A DNA stretch of 64,000 nt from Spirometra erinaceieuropaei (lineage: Eukaryota > Platyhelminthes > Cestoda > Diphyllobothriidea > Diphyllobothriidae). The stretch lies in NCBI GenBank assembly GCA_902702965.1, contig CACRXP010000006.1, forward strand, positions 2,071,423 through 2,135,422, in the 5' to 3' direction. Made by a program: the position numbers and the translations under genes. The notes under the pieces were generated by a model that made no database searches, was not told the origin of the DNA, and saw only the letters and a list, made by a program, of their open reading frames with translations. This document shows, piece after piece, positions 60,784 through 64,000 of the stretch; the stretch's first letter is position 1, and the number at the start of each line of letters is the position of its first letter.

Positions 60784-63700
60784 ATTTCGTAAGTTCATGA
60801 TCAGATATTTTTTCCCGATTCCCATTTCTGGGCTGAGAAAAGAGGTCTAGCTCAATTATTTGAATATATATGTCTATATATTATCTACTAAGACAAGGAA
60901 GGCCGGGAAGTCAATGTCTGACGTACAGGACGCCGTTGGTCGACCCCATCAAACTCCAGACTTCGATAATCTATATATATATATATATGCAAACTTATTA
61001 TACCGTACTCCCGACATAGGTACTAACTAAAAGCCCAGACACGTTTTTCACTTATATTCTGCCGCTGCGTGACACAGCTGCGAGAGGTTCGGCTCCTCAA
61101 CGTGTCCCTCAGCGTTCACTATATACATATGCATATATACGAGCCTTCTATCTTCATCACATATATATATGTATACATGTCACTTATTTGCACGCAGACT
61201 GCTAACGGATCACTGCTAAATAAAAATAATCCTTTTCAAAAACGATTTGGACAGTGAAATTGTGTCGATACCAGTATTGTTACAGAGACAGCTTTCAGTG
61301 CACCGAAGTGGTTGTAATACACGGTATTCATGGGACTATCCTGGTTGTAGGACTGAACACAGGTAATCCCGACCTAAGCTTGAACTGGCGATCTGATTCG
61401 TGCTTACATAAAGCCGTGTTTGATGCTAATGATGCGCTAAAAATCCCACGTAAAGATTAACGACCTTGAATAAAATGAAAACAAGAAGAGTAGTAAAAGC
61501 GCTAGAAGGTGGTTTGAGAATAAGTCTCTCCTTGTATAATAGCGGAAATGTACTTAATTCGACAATTCGCGTCAGAAGAGTTGTTTTACTTCGCAGAGGC
61601 GCATGATGCATGCGAATGCAAACTAATGAATGGCCAACACAGACTACGTAGCATGCAGTTTGAAGAATTCTTCTTTATACTCCTCGGAGTAGACACCGTG
61701 GCAACCAGTTGGCTACTACAGGCTGGGCGAAGTTCCCTTTTTCGCAAATAACGTCTTGGACGCATTTTTGGGCCAACAGGCATGATCCTGGTCACCTAAG
61801 ATACATTCTTCAATAAATCTTTTGTTTAAGAAGACTTTTCGTGTGATGCTTCGAGGTCACTGCCTCGCTCCCCCCTCCATCTTTTTCCGAAACCGGATTA
61901 GAAAGAAGATTGGAAACGCTCCAAAATGATGCTACTGCTGCTTGCGTTTAAAGCGAAAAAAATTATTTTGTCTATTTTTTGACCCGTTTTGTCAGCGTAG
62001 TTTGATGTTAAGTTTTTTTAATAGGTTGACAGTCCTACGAATTTATCTAGTAAATAATAAAATATTTCTTAACCCGCTCACATCACACCCCTTCATTATA
62101 AATTTCTTACCACCTGAAATCGGAACACAGAAAGGTAACTTATCTACATGCTTGGAAGATAATTCGGCATAGCGATTCCGGGCCATTTGGCAATGACTTT
62201 TCGGGCATACGTTTGGGCCCATAAACCACCGGTGTACTAGCACAAACGATTGGATGTTTGTATAAATGCCGTTTTTTTAAAACGAAACATCCCAGATTTA
62301 TAAATTAGATATTTTTAAGACGAAAGCATTCCTGCTTTCCTGACAGTGATGTGATCCCACGCTGCGTGCTCTATGTGATCCGAAAAATCGATTTTCCAGT
62401 TTGCTAGCGGTTTTCGTGGCCTTTTCTGATTGGACTAACATCCCCTCCTAGTGAGACCCGCGGGAACACACATGGCTGGTTTAGCAGGGGTATAACCACG
62501 GAAACTCGACTGGACGTAAAGGAATGTCGATTTCCACCTCCGTCTTTTCTCTAACAAGACAGCTTTGGGGAGAAGACTTGTTTAGCGTTGTTCTAGGCCA
62601 CTAAGAGAATCGAATAACATCTAAGGGTTAGCCACACTGGCCGCCTGAACTTTGATCATCGTGCTCCGTCTATTGGTCCTTATCCTGCCTCGGATTAGCC
62701 AGTCTGCGTGCGATAAAGGGGGAAAGCCACACATCTGTTCAACCTCTTCCATCTCCTGTTGAAAGGCCACAATTGCTGCACCTGTCGTTGGTTTTCCCCC
62801 GATAAAATGGAGACAAACGTTGGCGCGTGCTACATTACGCTCTGGTGCGCCGTGTGCGCGTGTGTATGTGTGTGTGCCTTTGTTTAGTCTACAGAGTGTG
62901 AGTGGGTGCGCCACAAACACCTAACGGGCGCGTCGTGCGCAGTTGCTCGATCCCCTGCACACCGCCGTAATGCGTCTTGCACATGCGGCAGGACTACCTG
63001 GTCCTATTAATTATCGATCAATGGTGCAGGTAGCCGTGCTCGCCGGGCGTGCGTGCGTGTGTGAGAATGAACCGAGCGGGAGACACGACGTACAGTCAGG
63101 AGGACAGGACTGCTGGACTCTGAGAGCTCTTAAACAAGGCGGAATTTTGTTCTACACTGCGGACAGCATCGTCGGCTGCTCGACACGTTGATATACGTGC
63201 GATTGCATCATGCTCCTCTTTCTCAATGTACCTCATGATATGAAAAGAGTTTGGACGGCTGGTCGATCCGGTCTACATTCCGGTTTCCATCTTTGTACGG
63301 GTTAAAACTGTCAGTTGGAAGCTTCTCGGCAGTGTCCCCCTTTTTGGCTCGACTGTCGAAATCGGGCTCTTTGTTTTCGTCTAAGCCCTTTCGGCCTCTG
63401 GTAATTACTCTACCGAGGCCAGACGAATCAGTTCCCCACCTTTTTGGGTGTTAATTCATTTTTTAAAAATTAAAGCCTACTCAAGTGGTCTGTTTGTTCT
63501 TTTCAGGCCTACCAATTGGATGAGAGGAATTTGCGACTCATGCTCAACCCTCGTGAATACACTACTCACAGTCAATCAGTCATGTTCTTTCGCTCTCCGC
63601 CATTGCCATCGTCGTCTTACCGCCTCTCTGTTTTACTGATCATCTGTCTCTCATGACATCTTCATAAAAATTTAACTTAGTTGATATTTCTATGTGTTTG

Positions 63701-64000
63701 AAATTCTGCCTTCTTTATCAACCTTCTGTCAACAAGGTTTCCCTCGTAACCGCCCCACTCCCCGCCCCCGCGTCGTAATACGCAAGCAGCCTTAGTGTAT
63801 TTTGTTTTAAGCACAGGTTTTTAGTGAGCACCTCCTACCTCTCTCCCTTGCCACTCAACCCCATTATGTTTTTCTCCTGAGAAAATGAAAAAGGACCACA
63901 GAATAAAATGGTACCATGTATAGCAATTCCAGTCTTCGTATCTTAACCGACCTCTGAACCCCATTTTCATCCTCTGATTGATCGGCAGGACTGACAGACA
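60784..64000. other. Downstream region, no gene recognised
   Basis: (TA)n lies at about 60971-60988, with other CATATA-rich stretches to 61170. A 99-codon minus-strand frame (62920-62621) and several + frames have no recognisable similarity. A further exon of paralogue 4 (after the donor at 60789) may lie here but could not be identified. Confidence 0.4.

Overview
This window is eukaryotic nuclear DNA: one gene with 12 coding exons and consensus-like splice sites, four very small single-ORF genes, and a dense layer of decayed retroelements and DNA transposons. The repeat set suggests a parasitic flatworm, perhaps a diphyllobothriid-type tapeworm or a trematode: CR1-like and RTE-like LINEs, at least five Penelope-like elements with GIY-YIG endonuclease, tRNA-derived SINEs, and degenerate TTAGGG/CCCTAA tracts. 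The species call is inference. No rRNA, intact tRNA, CRISPR or bacterial-style operon was seen. A run of N (53983-54604) marks a scaffold gap.

Layout. 1-15.3 kb is intergenic: a 142-bp-arm hairpin (1295-1631), LINE fragments (3.3-3.8 and 4.8-7.4 kb) and a nearly full-length but dead CR1-like LINE (9.4-13.7 kb). 15314-30030 (+) is the window's conserved gene, the islet cell autoantigen 1 (ICA1/ICA69) orthologue. Its BAR/arfaptin-homology domain is encoded by exons 1-6 and its C-terminal ICA69 region by exons 7-12. Intron 4 (7.1 kb) holds RTE LINE pieces, a 20-bp minisatellite and a 907-bp TIR element with about 120-bp internal satellite repeats. Intron 10 (3.8 kb) holds a Penelope remnant and a SINE cluster.

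33.8-60.8 kb carries the most interesting content: four same-strand paralogous genes at about 34.0, 43.3, 50.1 and 60.5 kb. Each encodes an 81-88 aa protein with a signal peptide, a short ectodomain with a K-Y-[IL]-F-Y-D motif, one transmembrane helix with A-G and often G-I-L, and in most cases a basic tail. The arrangement around the motif resembles FXYD regulators of Na,K-ATPase, a family best known from vertebrates. I propose an FXYD-like tandem family. All four have a strong splice-donor-like sequence at or just after the stop codon, and genes 1 and 3 share a paired-CCAAT promoter module.

Between these genes lie seven members of a long-TIR, TA-target non-autonomous element of about 1 kb. 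One is nested in another, and one interrupts a repeat whose uninterrupted copy is at 59.5 kb. Also here are Penelope-like elements (35.5, 47.9, 53.4-55.1 and 56.2 kb), one of which has identical 255-bp inverted ends and an identifiable empty-site paralogue, a second hairpin (42.0 kb) and degenerate telomere-like tracts (39.0, 42.0, 42.5 and 47.4 kb). From 60.8 to 64.0 kb no gene was recognised.
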